64,000 bases of DNA, taken from Cordilura impudica (lineage: Eukaryota; Arthropoda; Insecta; Diptera; Scathophagidae). Location of the stretch: NCBI GenBank assembly GCA_963682025.1, contig OY821519.1:94974585-95038584 (forward strand), read 5' to 3'. The notes under the pieces are model-generated. The model searched no databases. It worked only from the letters and a program-made list of their open reading frames with translations, and was not told where the DNA came from. Of the stretch, positions 11,046-23,132 are shown in pieces; position 1 is the first letter of the stretch, and the number at the start of each line of letters is the position of its first letter. A program made the position numbers and the translations under genes.

Positions 11046-12049
11046 TTATCTGCCCTTTTTAGAACACAACATACTAAACGTTTTTAAAAGATCAGTTCCA
11101 ATTATAACGTTTAAACAGGACTTTAAGCATAAAGCATGGTTCAAAAGGGAAACAAAAACGGCCATTGCTCGAAGAGTTTTTGCTTATAAAAAGTGGCTGC
11201 GGGATTTTTCCGTTTTGATCAGATAACGATAACTGTAAACAATTTTTCGAAAAAAATTATTATCTTCAAACTCCTTTTTTATTGAAAGATTTCAAAGTTG
11301 TATTTTTTTGACATGCTCTTTGCTTTAAAAAAAAAATGGAATAACCCAAAACCCTTCACGGGAAAATATTGCATGTTGGATACCAAGCTCTATCATGTCA
11401 CATTTATTTAATTTTTAATTTTATATATTTTTTTAGTTTTAATAAAAAAAAATTTTTTTAATTTAATATTTTTTTATTTTTTTTATTTTTGCTTTATATA
11501 TTCACAAGAAACATAATGCCTCATTTAATAAAATCTTTTTTTGTGTCCAATTTAAAAAAAAAATTTTTTTTAAACATATTTTAGCCCGAATTAATCCATC
11601 CCTGGCTTTGTTACTACATACTGATGATTATGCTTCAGTTACCATCTTTATGCAACGTTCTACTGCTTGAGTGTGGCGTGGAGAATTAAACAATTTAAAA
11701 TTTTCGGAAATATTTATGAAAGTATTTCTGAGTTTAGCTTAGGTGATACTTTTAGTCAGTGGTGGTTCTGTTACTTTAACATATTGTCAATTAATTAGTC
11801 GGTGTAATCGGTTGCTTTAACGTTTATTTTGGGAACTTTAAAATCGCGAATATCATTTTTTTTTTTGTTCTACAATTTAAAATTCTCAGTAACGCCAACT
11901 CTCGAACATGTTTCCTGTAATACTGGGCATTCCGATCAAAATATTTTCTGGCTGAGCGAAATATGCATTTCTTTGATTGTATATGTAAATTGCAAGAAGA
12001 TTGAATTAAATGAAATAAGTGTTGGGATCCATACTGACAAGCTGATGCA
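11046..12049. other. AT-rich intergenic DNA
   Basis: Long A and T runs dominate (11440-11580). A short less AT-rich piece at 11595-11780 was not recognised. No gene was seen. Confidence 0.5.
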
Positions 12050-12421
12050 TCTATAATATTAATAGGCAAGGTGATTTCTTGTGACCGATGTAAGTTGCAC
12101 AGTTTTAGCCCGATTTTGACAAAACATTTATCATTTGAAAGGCATTTCTTTTTAGCTGTTTGCCAGATTTACAGATTTTCATCATCTGGAACATTTTTTT
12201 GGAGTTATGATCGTTTAAAGTTGCTACTAACACATACCAAAAATTATGCAATGCTATGTGTGTGTTTATTAAATTTGTTAATGTGTTTGTGTTAATGTGT
12301 CGGGCTTGTTTTCTTTATTTGAAATGAGTTGTATTGTGAAGCATATCTTTAGGTTCTTTATTAAAAAAAAAAAAAAAATCCTAGAATTTGCACTCGAATT
12401 TCGACCGCTGGTATCTGCTAG
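12050..12421 (+). mobile_element. Non-autonomous Helitron, family H1, copy a
   Basis: It starts TCTATAATATTAATAGGC, preceded by A. It ends with a hairpin-like CTCGAATTTCGA followed by ...ATCTGCTAG, with T next. A 5'-TC start, a 3' hairpin about 12 nt before CTAG, and insertion between A and T without target duplication are the Helitron hallmarks. It is 372 bp with no coding capacity. Related copies are at 15002, 27072, 32530, 38981 and, degraded, 20522. Confidence 0.8.
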
Positions 12422-12537
12422 TATCTAATAAAAAACCAGGTGCTTGCATACACTTTATAATGTAATCCGATAATAGTTTTAATTCTCATGATGGGCCTTT
12501 TGTTGCGACGTATATTCTTAGAATTCTACTCGCGGTT

Positions 12538-13960
12538 TTATTTAACCATCTTGCATGTGACATTATGCCTGGCTGTTAAGATGAAAGTTTGAAAGATTTT
12601 TTTGCCTTCACCTATTGCCAGACAAATTTTGCACAAGTATTTTTGATCGCTGCTCAGATCGCTTATATGTATCGGAGGAAACTCAACATTAGATCTAATA
12701 GATTTAAATGGCATTACGGACATCTTCTCGCATTTATTAAGTAACTTTCCTATAGGACCAGTGAATCCCATCGGATCACTTGTTTTCCCATCTATTTCCT
12801 GTAGTAAATGTCGAAGAGGCAGTTGGTTGGTATGTAACATTCAAATAATGCAATGCACAGATTTCCCCAAGGATAACTCAAACTGTTTTATTACACCACT
12901 CTTGTGACTTGTATTTACTACAGTCCCGTCGCATTCTACAACATCAATTTGGGTTATATTTGGACCCAACAAATTTTGTAAGAAATTAAAAATGTATGAA
13001 TTAATTTCGTTTGCGTTTCCGGACAAAGGTGCCACATTCCCAGGTAAATTAAATCTGCTATGCTCATCATTAATTTGTTTGCGGTTGTATGTAGATCCTA
13101 CTTTTTCAACAGTGAGTGTCTTATCCTTTCTTCCATCAAAGTAAATTACAGTAACAGTCCGGTTTTGTTTCATTTCTACACCAACAAGATTTTCTCTCTT
13201 TATTTTTCTTTCTCTAATTTTACTTCTATCACTAACTAACGACAAATCTTCGTTACTGACTACACCAATATCTTTGAGTAAAGCATTGACAAGAAGAGAA
13301 GCATTTCTGTCTGAAACTCCACTTCTGTCACAGGCTTCAGCCACATTGGATAAAACAAGTCCCCCTTTTTGGAGGCATTATTATAGTTTTTCATGTTGAT
13401 GGTTGTGAATTTTTATAATCTACCGCCCTATATTTGGAACCATGGTACTAAGAGCAATTGTCGTCACTTGATTCGCTGCTTTCTTTTTCTTCAATATTAC
13501 TTACGTTCCAGGGTAGATGTTATAGCTTAATTTTATTTTCGTCAGAGCTACTTTTAGCTAATTTTTTTCTTTTATATAATTTCGCAATTATCTTTGTAGT
13601 TCTAATATCAATGGTGCCGATTATCATCTTCCGTTGGCCTCTCTGATCTTGCAAAAATTTTCGTTCCATAATGGTACCTTGATTTTACAGACACATGAAT
13701 CAAAATTAACGCATTTACATGAACAAATATCGAAAAGTTTAAACTATTCACTTTCAATTTTTTAGTTTTCCCAATCGACTTGTTTTTCTGGATTAACTTA
13801 TATTTGTGATTATAATCCTTTATCTTTTGAATTATTCTTTGGTCGGCATTGCAAGGAAGGGTAGCTTTAAGCCAAAAACAATTTCCTAATATCGGAATAA
13901 GTTGGAAGCATATTATCACTGACAAAAACACATCCAGTAGAATGAGGCGTATTGATATGG
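12538..13960 (-). pseudogene. Unnamed transposon-associated protein, degraded
   Basis: Read on the - strand: FWLKATLPCNADQRIIQKI (about 13880), a Lys/Asn-rich stretch, then an open frame 13344-12841 starting MAEACDRSGVSDRNASLLVN and containing DVVECDGTVVNTSHKSGVI. A frameshift then leads to 12840-12538, with LHTNQLPLRHLLQEIDGKT and GFTGPIGKLLNKCE. I recognise this order from a large unnamed family found in many copies in arthropod genomes, usually attributed to mobile elements, but cannot give it a name. Frames break near 13345 and 12840, so it is not functional. Confidence 0.5.
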
Positions 13961-13969
13961 ATAAGCTCC

Positions 13970-14379
13970 AGAAATTGCTTGGTAAAGAGATTTCTTCCTT
14001 ACTAACGGCCCATGAGGTATCTAAATTTTTTTTTATCAAATTTTGCATCTACATGTTGTATGGTAGAATATATATAATGCTCATTTCACACCAAGAGGTG
14101 TGAATCGATATAACTGCACAGAACAAAGGTACATAGATGGGTTATTGAAACAATCGGTACTGCTGGGAGATGATATTCCAAAAAAGTTTCATGCAAAAAA
14201 ATTTTTTTTCCAAAATAATATTATATATCATAACTTAAATGACATTCATATGAATAAGTTGTAATTTTTATTAAAATCGATTAATTCGCTAAAAGTTATT
14301 GTGATTTATTAATGTTACAATTTAACAACGAAATTTTTACTTTAGATTTAATTTTTTTTATGATACGCACATTTTTTCT
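13970..14379. other. Unassigned, AT-rich
   Basis: The open frames here overlap the degraded pseudogene or are random. Nothing else is supported. Confidence 0.4.
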
Positions 14380-14850
14380 ATCCTATACCACTATGTGGTC
14401 AGGGTATATTGAGTTTATGCTGATGTTTGTAACTACCAAATTTATTTGACATAGATCGACCCAGAATGACATTCTAAGTCGTTTTAGCGATGTCCGTCCG
14501 CCAGTCCGTCTGTGTGTCAATGTATATATTGTTATGAAATTTGGTACATAAGCTTTCATGTGCCATAGCAAAATCGGCACATGTTCACACGTAATCCTCA
14601 TACGAAATAGCCCTTTGAGATCGTCTTAAGTAGTCATAAGATCCAAATTATAATTTATATCTCGGTCAAATTTGACTTGTGTGTGTTTGTTGCACCTGTA
14701 GTAGTCCGCATATAAAAAAAAAAAACAATAGCACTCAAATTTAGTTAATGTTTATTTGCTATATCTAATTAGTTGGACCCGTTATCTCAACGCATGGTAG
14801 GGGGTATGGCATAGTCTAGAGTGAGAATTATTTTCTTAGCGGCGATATAC
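14380..14850 (-). repeat. mini-me/DINE-like repeat, diverged copy
   Basis: In reverse orientation it begins CCTATACCACTATGTGGTCA, has the GTCY segment GATGTCCGTCCGCCAGTCCG, and ends near ACGCATGGTAGGGGGTATGG. Much of the body is deleted compared with 8671-9452, and the palindromic end is decayed. Confidence 0.65.
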
Positions 14851-15001
14851 ACGATGGCTTTTTCTTAATTTATATATTTTTTTTTTTTTTGACGTTTATT
14901 CTGTCAACCTTTTTCATTTGTTCTTTCGCAAAAAATAAAGAACTTAACTAACATTTTGAGTTTTTTAATTACGTAAAAAAATTATGGAAAATTTATTATT
15001 A

Positions 15002-15352
15002 CTAGCAGATTCCAGCGCTCGAAATTCGAGTGCAATTTCTAGGCAGCTTTATTAGCTTAGCCAATTCACAAACCAACACTTTTATGGTTTATTATCACTG
15101 TGAATGAAGAAAACAAACTCATTAACAAATTTAATAAAACACTCATATCATATGTATAATATTATGTTTGTGTTAGTAGTAACTTTAAATGCAATTTACT
15201 CAAAATAAAGGAAAAAATTTTAAAATCTGTAAATCTACAAAACGGCAAAAAAAGAAATACCTCCAAGTAATATACGTTTGGTCAAAACCGGGATAAAATG
15301 ATAGAACAAAACATCAGTCACAATAAATCGCCTAGCCTATTAATATTATAGA
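15002..15352 (-). mobile_element. Non-autonomous Helitron, family H1, copy b
   Basis: On the - strand it starts TCTATAATATTAATAGGC after A (15353) and ends CTCGAATTTCGAGCGCTGGA then ATCTGCTAG, followed by T (15001). Both termini are intact. Confidence 0.8.
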
Positions 15353-15872
15353 TTATTTTTTTTTTTAATTACTTTTCATGGCGCTTAATAAAATCACTTT
15401 AAACGTATTTTTTTCAATGGCGGTTTATAAAATCACTTGTCACTTTGTTGAGACTGGAAGAGAATAAAACAACTTGTGAAGAAAAGGCAAGAATGTAAAA
15501 AGAAATGTCAAAAAAAAAAAACTTAAAAACAGAAAATGAAAATGAAAACTTGTTTCTACCACGCTTCTTCTCTACCCCTTTCGGCTACAAACACGAAACG
15601 CAAGGCTTTTCACGCAACGTGTAAACGCACCGTCTAAATCCCTTCTCAATTCTTTTGTTAGTTCTTTTAAATTTGGCTCTCATGACAATGTTTTCTTTGT
15701 TAATATAATAATACTTATGACAGTTAAAATTGTATTAGATTTTATTTTCCTTTTCTTTGAATGGAAACTCTGAGATATCGAAAACAATTCACGTTATCCC
15801 GGCAAATGCAAAACTGCAGGAAAAGCTCTAATTGTTGCTTTAAATCTCAATAGAAAACATACCATAATACTA
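15353..15872. other. Intergenic; 15781-15872 resembles 36480-36600
   Basis: There is no gene. The last 90 bases (a GCAAAACTGCAGGAAAAGC region, then TTAAATCTCAATAGA) are recognisably similar to 36490-36590 upstream of CPR gene 3, suggesting common ancestry of the two upstream regions. Confidence 0.4.
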
Positions 15873-18072
15873 TCTCTATATATAAAAGCGAAAGTATATG
15901 CCTGTTAATTTGTAGGTTATAGCAGGCAAAGCCATTGGACCGATCTTCTCGAAATTATTACAGAGTTTCACTGTGTGTCTGGAAGGAACTACAGGCTATC
16001 AATTTTTTTTTTTTGGATATTTTTGGTCGACGAGCATTTCCGGTATAAAGTTATTATTCAATATCATATATCTCGATTACTATGACAGAAACAGCCTTGC
16101 AAATTTTCCTGACGTCATCCATTACACTGCAGAACAAAAAAATCAAAAAAAATCTGCGGCATTTATTTTGTTAATGGTTTCTGTAAACACATGTACTAGA
16201 CATACACAGTATGCATTTACATTTTTTGGGTTGACTCTGGTTTTATCAAAGTGAGATACCATAACTAAATTGTAAATTAAATCAAAACTTGTTAATCGAT
16301 TTTAATTAAATATGGCTTGTTTAATTTGCCACATATCTGTGTTTTTAACCTAAGATTAATAAAGAGCACTTTTGATGTTTTTGATTTTTTATGAATTTTA
16401 ACACAACAAAAAAATTTAAATTTTACATAAAAAAATGGTTTTTTCGGAAAAACTTTATGAATATTGCCGAAACTATTGCCCTAATTAAAAAATAGTATAG
16501 AGATAACTTGGAGGTAATTTAGCTGTGGATTTTCATATTTTTTATTTAACCAAATCGGACAAACCGTTCTTGAGTTATGCTAAAATATGTGGTGAAGCCT
16601 CTTTCATTTTTTGTCAAAGCTTTAAGTGCAGTGTGCAGTTTTTGTGTCTTAAGTATTTTATTGCCAGATTTTATTAAAATAAAAACCAGTCAATAAAAAC
16701 AATTGTAAATAATTTCAACGTAAATCACAAAAAAATGGCCAATAAAATTTTAAAATATTTGACAATTGTAAACAATTTGCAACGTAAGTCATAAAAAAGG
16801 GTCAATAAAATTTTAATAAATTTGGTTGAAACAATTATCGTCGTTTTTATCGGGGTGTATCAGATCGCGAATTGATGTTTCAAATTTTTCGCAGTACACG
16901 AGTCAGAACACGAATTTAAAATATCACTGAACTCGAACCTGTTTATTGTACATGTTCTATTTTTTCTTAGTACACGAGCCAGAACATGACTTAAAATATA
17001 ATTGAACTCGAACCTGTTTATTGTACATGTTCTATTTTTTCTCAGTACACGTACCAGAACACGAACTTCAAACAAAGCAACACTCGAATATGTGTGGTTT
17101 ATGTGTGATCGAAACAAAAAGTACGTGATAGAAAAATGTTCGTGTAAATAACGAAATATTAAAACGAACACAAGTCATGATTGTGTTTGGCACCGAAGAA
17201 AATTTAAAAACAAACAAAATTGATATGAAAATAAAAATATGTGTGTGTTGGTCTAAGTTATGTTTGTTTACATATATGTACGAGTTTTTTATTCAGTGTG
17301 TGTTTTTTTCTGAACTCTGGTTATTAGTGTGGGTAGTCGAACAAAAAATGGGGGTGATCGAACCAATCGGCGTGGCAGCCCCATACAAAGCAAATATTAA
17401 ATGTCATTTGTCTTTGCGTGAACGCATATGCTATACATGTTATCACTCAAACAAAAAGTGGGCATAATCGGAGCAGTGGGCTTGGCACTTCCCAAACAAA
17501 GTAAATATATAATATCATATAACTGAGTACTATTAAAGGGAAAGCCTTGAAACTTTGTATGAGTAAATTAGATATTAATGTGAGTAGTTAGATAAGAAAT
17601 GGGCGGCATATGACTAGTGGGCGTGGCACCTCCCATATACAAAATATGAAGTATTATGAAAGCGACACTCTTCAAACTTTTGAGAAGAATATTAATTACA
17701 AATGTTGCTAGTCGTAGAAAATATGGATTCGCCAAATTCAAAAATAACGAAAATCAAAAATCTTCAAAACCGAACATTGTGAAAAACAAAAATCGACAGA
17801 AAAATTCTCAAAATCCAAAATCTGCAAAATCAAAAATCGCTCAAATAAAAATTCAATGCCAATCGTTAAGTGCAGCCGGATATAATTTGGAAAATACATG
17901 TTTTTCTATGTAGCTATGTAGCTTCCCCCAGAGTAGGAACGTCGAAAATTTTCATGATTTTTGCACAGAATAAAAAAAGAAAAATATTTTATATAAACAA
18001 TCATTGAAATAAAAAAAATATGTATATAAAATAACTGCATAATTTCGTAGGAAAAATTGATTATGAAAGCAT
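15873..18072 (+). mobile_element. Degraded Helitron-like element (tentative)
   Basis: It starts TCTCTATATATAAAAGCGAA after A, a common Helitron 5' form, and continues with AAGCCATTGGACCGATCTTC. Near its right side, CCCCCAGAGTAGGAACG and TTTCGTAGGAAAAATTGATT match the Helitron 3' piece at 57259-57510. Repeated GTGGGCGTGGCACCTCCCAT-type blocks lie at 17360, 17480 and 17610. No Rep/helicase frame survives. The right end appears interrupted by the MITE-like unit at 18073. Confidence 0.4.
16880..17065. repeat. Minisatellite, 75-bp unit, about 2.5 copies
   Basis: A unit containing ACTCGAACCTGTTTATTGTA and TTCTATTTTTTC then AGTACACGAGCCAGAACA repeats with a 75-base period (TGAACTCG at 16928 and 17003). 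The 103-codon - strand frame here (16860-17171) is only this repeat read through. Confidence 0.75.
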
Positions 18073-18842
18073 ATATCTGTGGTTTTCTGGAATAACCACG
18101 TATGTCAATTTTTGTCAGTTTTGAGTTAATGATGCCAAATATATTAATTTTTAACGCCTTTACATGTGTTAATTTTTTTTTTTTTTAATGTTGACCATTT
18201 CTGAGTTTTTTCTTTAAATAGCGACGAAACTTAAATGTTTATTAAATTAATTTGCAGCACTAACGACGTATGTCAACTTACGTTTGATCGCTGACAAATT
18301 ATTTTCTCAGAAAACGACACATAGCGACATACATTGTTATTAATGAAAAAAAAAAAATGCAAAATAATTTTGGATTAGTTTTCAGTGTATAACCACTTAT
18401 TAAAACTTGTGTGTTTATTTCTGTCATTTTTTTTTTTTCACTATTGTTCTCGATACGTTGTTATATTTTCATCCTAAGTCCAGTTAACTTTTTGTTGACG
18501 AACAAAAAAATTCATTTTTCAAGCAACAACAACTTACGTCTATATCGTGGTAGTTTTCTTTTCCAAAGAAAACGACATTTGTCGACACAAGTTGTTTTAT
18601 TTGCAAACACTTTAAGTGAAATTTACATATTGTTTTTTCGTCCTTCTCTAGGATCTATTCCTCTGAAGATTTTTTACACAAAATTTTATATAAGGTATTT
18701 ATTGCCCATATCTGCAGGACTGTTAAATAAAATGTTCTAAAAACTTTATATCGATCCCATAATTTCAAACATAACGTTTTTTAGCTCCCCTGAACATTTT
18801 GATTTTATGACATACGCGGTTATTCTAGAAAACCACAGATAT
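18073..18842. mobile_element. MITE-like element with 35-bp inverted ends
   Basis: The left end 18073-18107 (ATATCTGTGGTTTTCTGGAA...TATGTCA) and right end 18808-18842 are inverted copies with about two mismatches. CGTATGTCAA-type motifs recur inside (18268). The 770-bp interior has no convincing protein; the 109-codon frame 18411-18740 is hydrophobic and unrecognised. The target duplication is ambiguous (possibly AT). Confidence 0.65.
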
Positions 18843-19105
18843 GTCAACAATTATCAGTGGTAGCAAGTAACATTTTGACTATTAGAAAAAAGCACTAAGA
18901 CTCCAAAGGAAACAAATTAGAAGCAAAATGATTTATTTTATGACAAAACGTTTTGTTCGATTAACATAAAATGCTGATTAAATATTTAACATATATTAGA
19001 AAATTTTAGTAAAATTGAGCCATGACCTTGAAAATACCTTAATTGCCAAAAATTTTAGTGGAGATAGCTTTTTTTTTAAGATTATTTTGGCTTTATCTTA
19101 AAAAT

Positions 19106-19345
19106 GCAAACACACACTTTAAGAATGTGCAGTTAAGTTGGAATTGCTTTTGTTGTAAATTCGTAATAGTAATTTGAACGCCTGTGAAATATTGATAGAT
19201 TTGTTTCTAATTGAAACGTATTAACGTCATTAACATTTACTCATGTGAGGCGAAAAAATCAATGTCAATGTTGAAACATTTTAACGCAAACATATTTTAA
19301 AGTATATATAGCCAAGTTAATTCTCATATTAGCCACAGTAGTCGT
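19106..19345 (+). promoter_or_regulatory. Upstream blocks A and B and TATA box of CPR gene 2
   Basis: Block A is 19106-19157 and block B 19231-19275 (AACATTTACTCATGTGAGGC, then AATCAATGTCAATGTTG). TATATATA is at 19303-19310, and ATTAGCCACAGTAGTCG at about 19329 marks the likely start of transcription. Confidence 0.7.
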
Positions 19346-19394
19346 AGCGTGTTCAAGTGTTTCTTTAAAATAGCATAATAATACATCAAATATT

Positions 19395-20191
19395 ATGCGT
19401 TTCCTTGCTACCACATTTGTCTTAGTAGCCGTCTGCTGTTTGGCTGTGTCTGGACATTCACATCATGGTCATGATGACTCTGGACATGGTCATGGACATA
19501 GTGAGGAGGTAGGCTACTCAGTAGCCACCAAACATGAACACCACGGTGGACATGGCGGTGATGGTGGACATGGCGGTGATGGTGGACATGGCGGTGATGG
19601 CGGTCATGGCGGTGGCCACGATGGGGGCCATGGTGGTCATGGGGGTCACGGTCACGATCACGGTCATGATCATCATGCCCATCCTAAATATGAATTCGGT
19701 TATGGTGTTAAGGACCCAAAAACTGGTGACATTAAAGGCCACAAAGAACAGAGAGATGGTCATAAGGTTAAGGGTAAGTTTCTGTAAAAAAAAAAAAAAA
19801 ATTCAATGTATACTGGTTTTTCAACAATGAATTAAGTTTCAACTGAATCGTGGGTTGCTTGCTATCACAACCGTTTTATTTCATTTGCAACGTACTAGCT
19901 AAAGCAGTTGAATTGGTTGTTCCAGTGTTATAACCAGTTTCCCTTTTTATTTAATTTTTAGGCAGCTACACAGTAAAAGAAGCTGATGGCACAACTCGTC
20001 ACGTAGAATACACTGCCGATAAAAAGGAAGGTTTCAAAGCTACTGTTCATATAAGCGGCCATGCTCATGCTGATCACGGACATGGACATGGACATGGACA
20101 TGGACACGGCCACCATGATCATGGACATCATGGCCATGCTAGCAGTTATGTTCATGTCAAGAAACACGAAGAAACGAAACACCACAAGTAG
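19395..20191 (+). CDS. CPR gene 2: His/Gly-rich RR-2 cuticular protein (202 aa, 2 exons)
   Basis: Exons are 19395-19773 and 19962-20191, phase-1 intron 188 nt. The signal peptide (MRFLATTFVLV...AVSG) is followed by HSEEVGYSV, shared with genes 1 and 6. The repeat is built of GGHGGDGGH units instead of HDGGHH. The RR-2 domain (about 99-158) has YEFGYGVKDPKTGD, then KVKG|SYTVKEADG and VEYTADKKEGF. The C-terminal part has an alternating GHGHGHGHGH run and stops early (KHEETKHHK), lacking the final His cluster of gene 1. YEFGY replaces YEFDY, and GHKEQRD replaces HHKEHRD. Secreted cuticle protein by family. AATAAA occurs at 20241-20246 and 20287-20292. Confidence 0.92.
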
Positions 20192-20521
20192 CTGGATTGT
20201 ATTACGTATTATCTAATTAAGTAGATTAGAGAAAAATAATAATAAAATATTTTGTACTTTATTTTAAAAATACATTATTGCTTTAAAATAAAATTACGAT
20301 TTTAGTAAGTTTTTAATAAGCGACTCTAAAATATTTTAATTTTTATTGGTGGAATATAGTAGGGTAAGGGGCTAAATATTTTCCAGCTGCAGTTCGGCCA
20401 CGCCAATGGTACAGAACGATAACCCTGCACAACAGCAGGGTTTCAAATCTGTGACTGAAATTTCTACATCATGTCTAGTTAAAAAATATGGGTCTTAATA
20501 AAACAATATATATTTACTTGT

Positions 20522-21052
20522 AGAGCCCACCCCTCGAAATTCTAGTGCAAATTCTAGGAAATTTTATTTTTTTCATTCAATTTATTTCTTTCAATGTTTT
20601 TTTAATCTATTTAATTCATAAATGTGGTTCATTATAAAGATTTGTTGAACACACAGAAATAAAAGTTTAAAGGTATTTGAACCATCTTGTATGCCACTTA
20701 AAGGTATGTTAATTTTATGCAATTCACAATTCATACCAGGACTTGCGATATGCAATTATTACAATGAAATTCGATTTCGTTATTGTCGTTATTGATTTAT
20801 GTCCAAAAATTATTTCACATTACCAAATTTAATAAACTCACACACAATATTGTATAATTTTATGTATGTGTTAGTAGCAACTTTAAATTAGTATTACTCA
20901 AAAAAAAATGTTCCAGACGGTGCATATCTGTAAGTCTGGTGGACAGCTTAAAAGAAATACCTTTCAAATGAGGGATGTTTGGTCAAAATAGGATTGAAAC
21001 TGGCAAAGTTACATCGGTCACAAGAAATCGGCTTGCCTATTAACGTCATAAA
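20522..21052 (-). mobile_element. Degraded Helitron, family H1, copy f
   Basis: On the - strand it contains the family's interior phrases (GTGACCGATGTAACTTTG, AAAGGTATTTCTTTTAAGC, TTAAAGTTGCTACTAACACA) and a decayed CTAGAATTTCGAGGG end. The terminal CTAG has been lost, and extra sequence makes it longer than intact copies. Confidence 0.6.
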
Positions 21053-21601
21053 TTTGATTTCCTTTTTAAAGCTGAATGAAGGCAAAGAGCTGTTCTGAAT
21101 GCTCCAAGAATAGCCAGTCATCAATTGTGCGTCCCAGTGTGCTTGATAGCGTTTCTCCATTGTAAAATGATATTGGAAGAATTCTTGATTTGTTTTTTGT
21201 ATCAAACCCCATTTCTAGGATTTTGAATTTTACGTTTTCGAAAAAGAGCCTTCTTGTGGCACCAAATCTTACAATTTCTTAAAGGGTAATTATCCAGCAT
21301 TAAATGATTTTTTTGCGTCTGTTGACTGGTCAACAATTTTCAATTGCAATGATTCTTATGAAATACTTAAATTTTTATATGATAAAATTATTACGCGGTT
21401 TCCGTGATTATGCGGTTTCCGTGATGGTGCCTTCTATGACAACATCTCAAGGTAAAAAACCCCCTTGGTTTAATAGAAGGCTTAATTAATAACCTAAAAA
21501 ACGTCAAAAAACAAAGCTTTTAAAACACATAAAGTAAAGAAAATGCTGATTTAAGATATTTTCAACAAATTCGACGTCAATTCGATTTTTTACATAACTA
21601 T

Positions 21602-23132
21602 TTGTATAAGCAATATATATTAAACATGGAAAATAGGCTTAGCTCTGATCCTTCTGCATTTTGGAATTTCATAAATAAAAAAATAAAGAATTCTGGTTAT
21701 CCATGTAATATGTTTTATGGCTATAATGCTTCAAATAATAATATTGAATCTTGCAACCTGTTTTCGTCGTTTTTCCAGAGTACTTTTACTGCACATAGCA
21801 ACTATACAAGTGTAGATCACTTTAGTGCTCCATTTCTAAGCAACCTTGTCATAGAAATATCAGAAGATGATGTTTCTTTATCTATTCTATCTTTAAAAGA
21901 TAGTCCCTCATGTGTATTGGATTCAGTTCCACCTTTATTTTTAAAAAAAATGTATAAGGTTTTTAGTTTTTGTATAAGGTTTTAGTACTTTTTAATGCAT
22001 GATTAAAAAATGGCAAATTTCCAGATCAGTGGAAATACTGTTGCGTGATTCCTGTATTCAAATCTGGTGATAAATCCAATGTTTTGAATTACAGGCCCAT
22101 TGTTAAACAGTGTGTTCTGGCCAAAGTATTGGATAAGATTCTGTATAGTAAACTATTTCATCATGTTTCATCAAAAATCTCAGTTTTTCAACATGGGTTT
22201 TTACCCGGTCGATCCACATGTACAAATTTAGTAGTATTCACTAATCAGATTATAGTTTCTATGGAGAATAGAAAACAAGTTGATGTGATATATACTGACT
22301 TTTTGAAGGCTTTTGATTCAGTTAATCATGATATTTTGTTAGGAAAACTTCACCAATTTGGTATTAATGGAAATTTGTTGCAGTTTTTAAAAGTTTTCTT
22401 ACGAATAGGAAATTAATAGTTAAAATTAGTTCATGCTTTTCGGAAAATGTAATAAATGCATATTCTGGTATTCCTCAGGGAACACATTTAGGTCCACTAT
22501 TATTTTTTTTTTTTTTTTTAATTAATCAACACTCAGGGGATGCCCCCTACAGATGCAGTGCATTGTGTTGATCTCAGGAAAATAGGTTAAGGAGGAAAGA
22601 CCTAAATGACCTATCTGACTGTTTGCAATTTTGTAAACCATTATTATTGGCCGATGATTTGAAATTATTTGCTGATATTACAAGTATATCACATTCAGTT
22701 ATGCTTCAAAAAGATTTGTTATCACTAAAAAAGTGGTGTGATTTAAACAGACTTGTTTTAAATATTGATAAATGTTGCGTTATGTCATATACTCATTGTC
22801 ATAATCCTGTTTTCTATAATTACACTATAAGTGATGTCACTATTGAGAGAGTTTGTGAAATTAAAGATTTAGGAGTTATTTTTGATTCCGAGTTGAAATT
22901 TCATAATCATATAAATTACATAACATCTAAAGCGTATGCAATGTTGGGATTCATTAAACGAAGTACTGCGGACTTTGGTGACCCTGTCGCATTAAAATCA
23001 TTATATGTTTCTTTCGTTAAGAGTAATTTGGAATATTGTTCTATAATCTGGAGTCCTTATTATGAAAGCCATTCTGCCAGAATTGAAAAAATTCAAAAAC
23101 TATTTACAAAGTTTGCATTTAAGAAAAGGTAA
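21602..23132 (+). pseudogene. LINE reverse transcriptase, frameshifted and interrupted
   Basis: Three frames in order belong to one non-LTR retrotransposon ORF2. 21602-21985 is the linker before the RT (LKDSPSCVLDSVPPLFLKK). 22045-22416 is the RT palm start (NYRPIVKQCVLAKVLDKILY, GFLPGRSTCTN, YTDFLKAFDSVNHDIL). GIPQGTHLGPLL follows at 22470-22500. 22623-23132 has LLLADDLKLF (the YADD box with Tyr replaced) and LGVIFDSELKFHNHINYI. It is similar to Jockey/CR1-type LINEs; the clade is not settled. A roughly 110-base insertion (22502-22612) separates the GIPQG and ADD boxes. Confidence 0.8.
22502..22612 (-). mobile_element. Short poly(T)-headed insertion in the LINE (possible retroposed SINE-like piece)
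   Basis: It begins with a T run, then AATTAATCAACACTCAGGGG, and ends before CCTAAATGACCTATCTG, where LINE coding resumes. Read on the - strand it is a roughly 100-base GC-richer segment with a 3' A-tail. No A/B boxes were identified, and no target duplication could be assigned. Confidence 0.35.

Noticed and set aside
16860..17171. 103-codon - strand frame with internal protein repeats
   Set aside because: Explained by a 75-base minisatellite (period divisible by 3).
18411..18740. 109-codon hydrophobic frame
   Set aside because: Lies inside a MITE-like unit and is built on T-rich DNA; no family resemblance.
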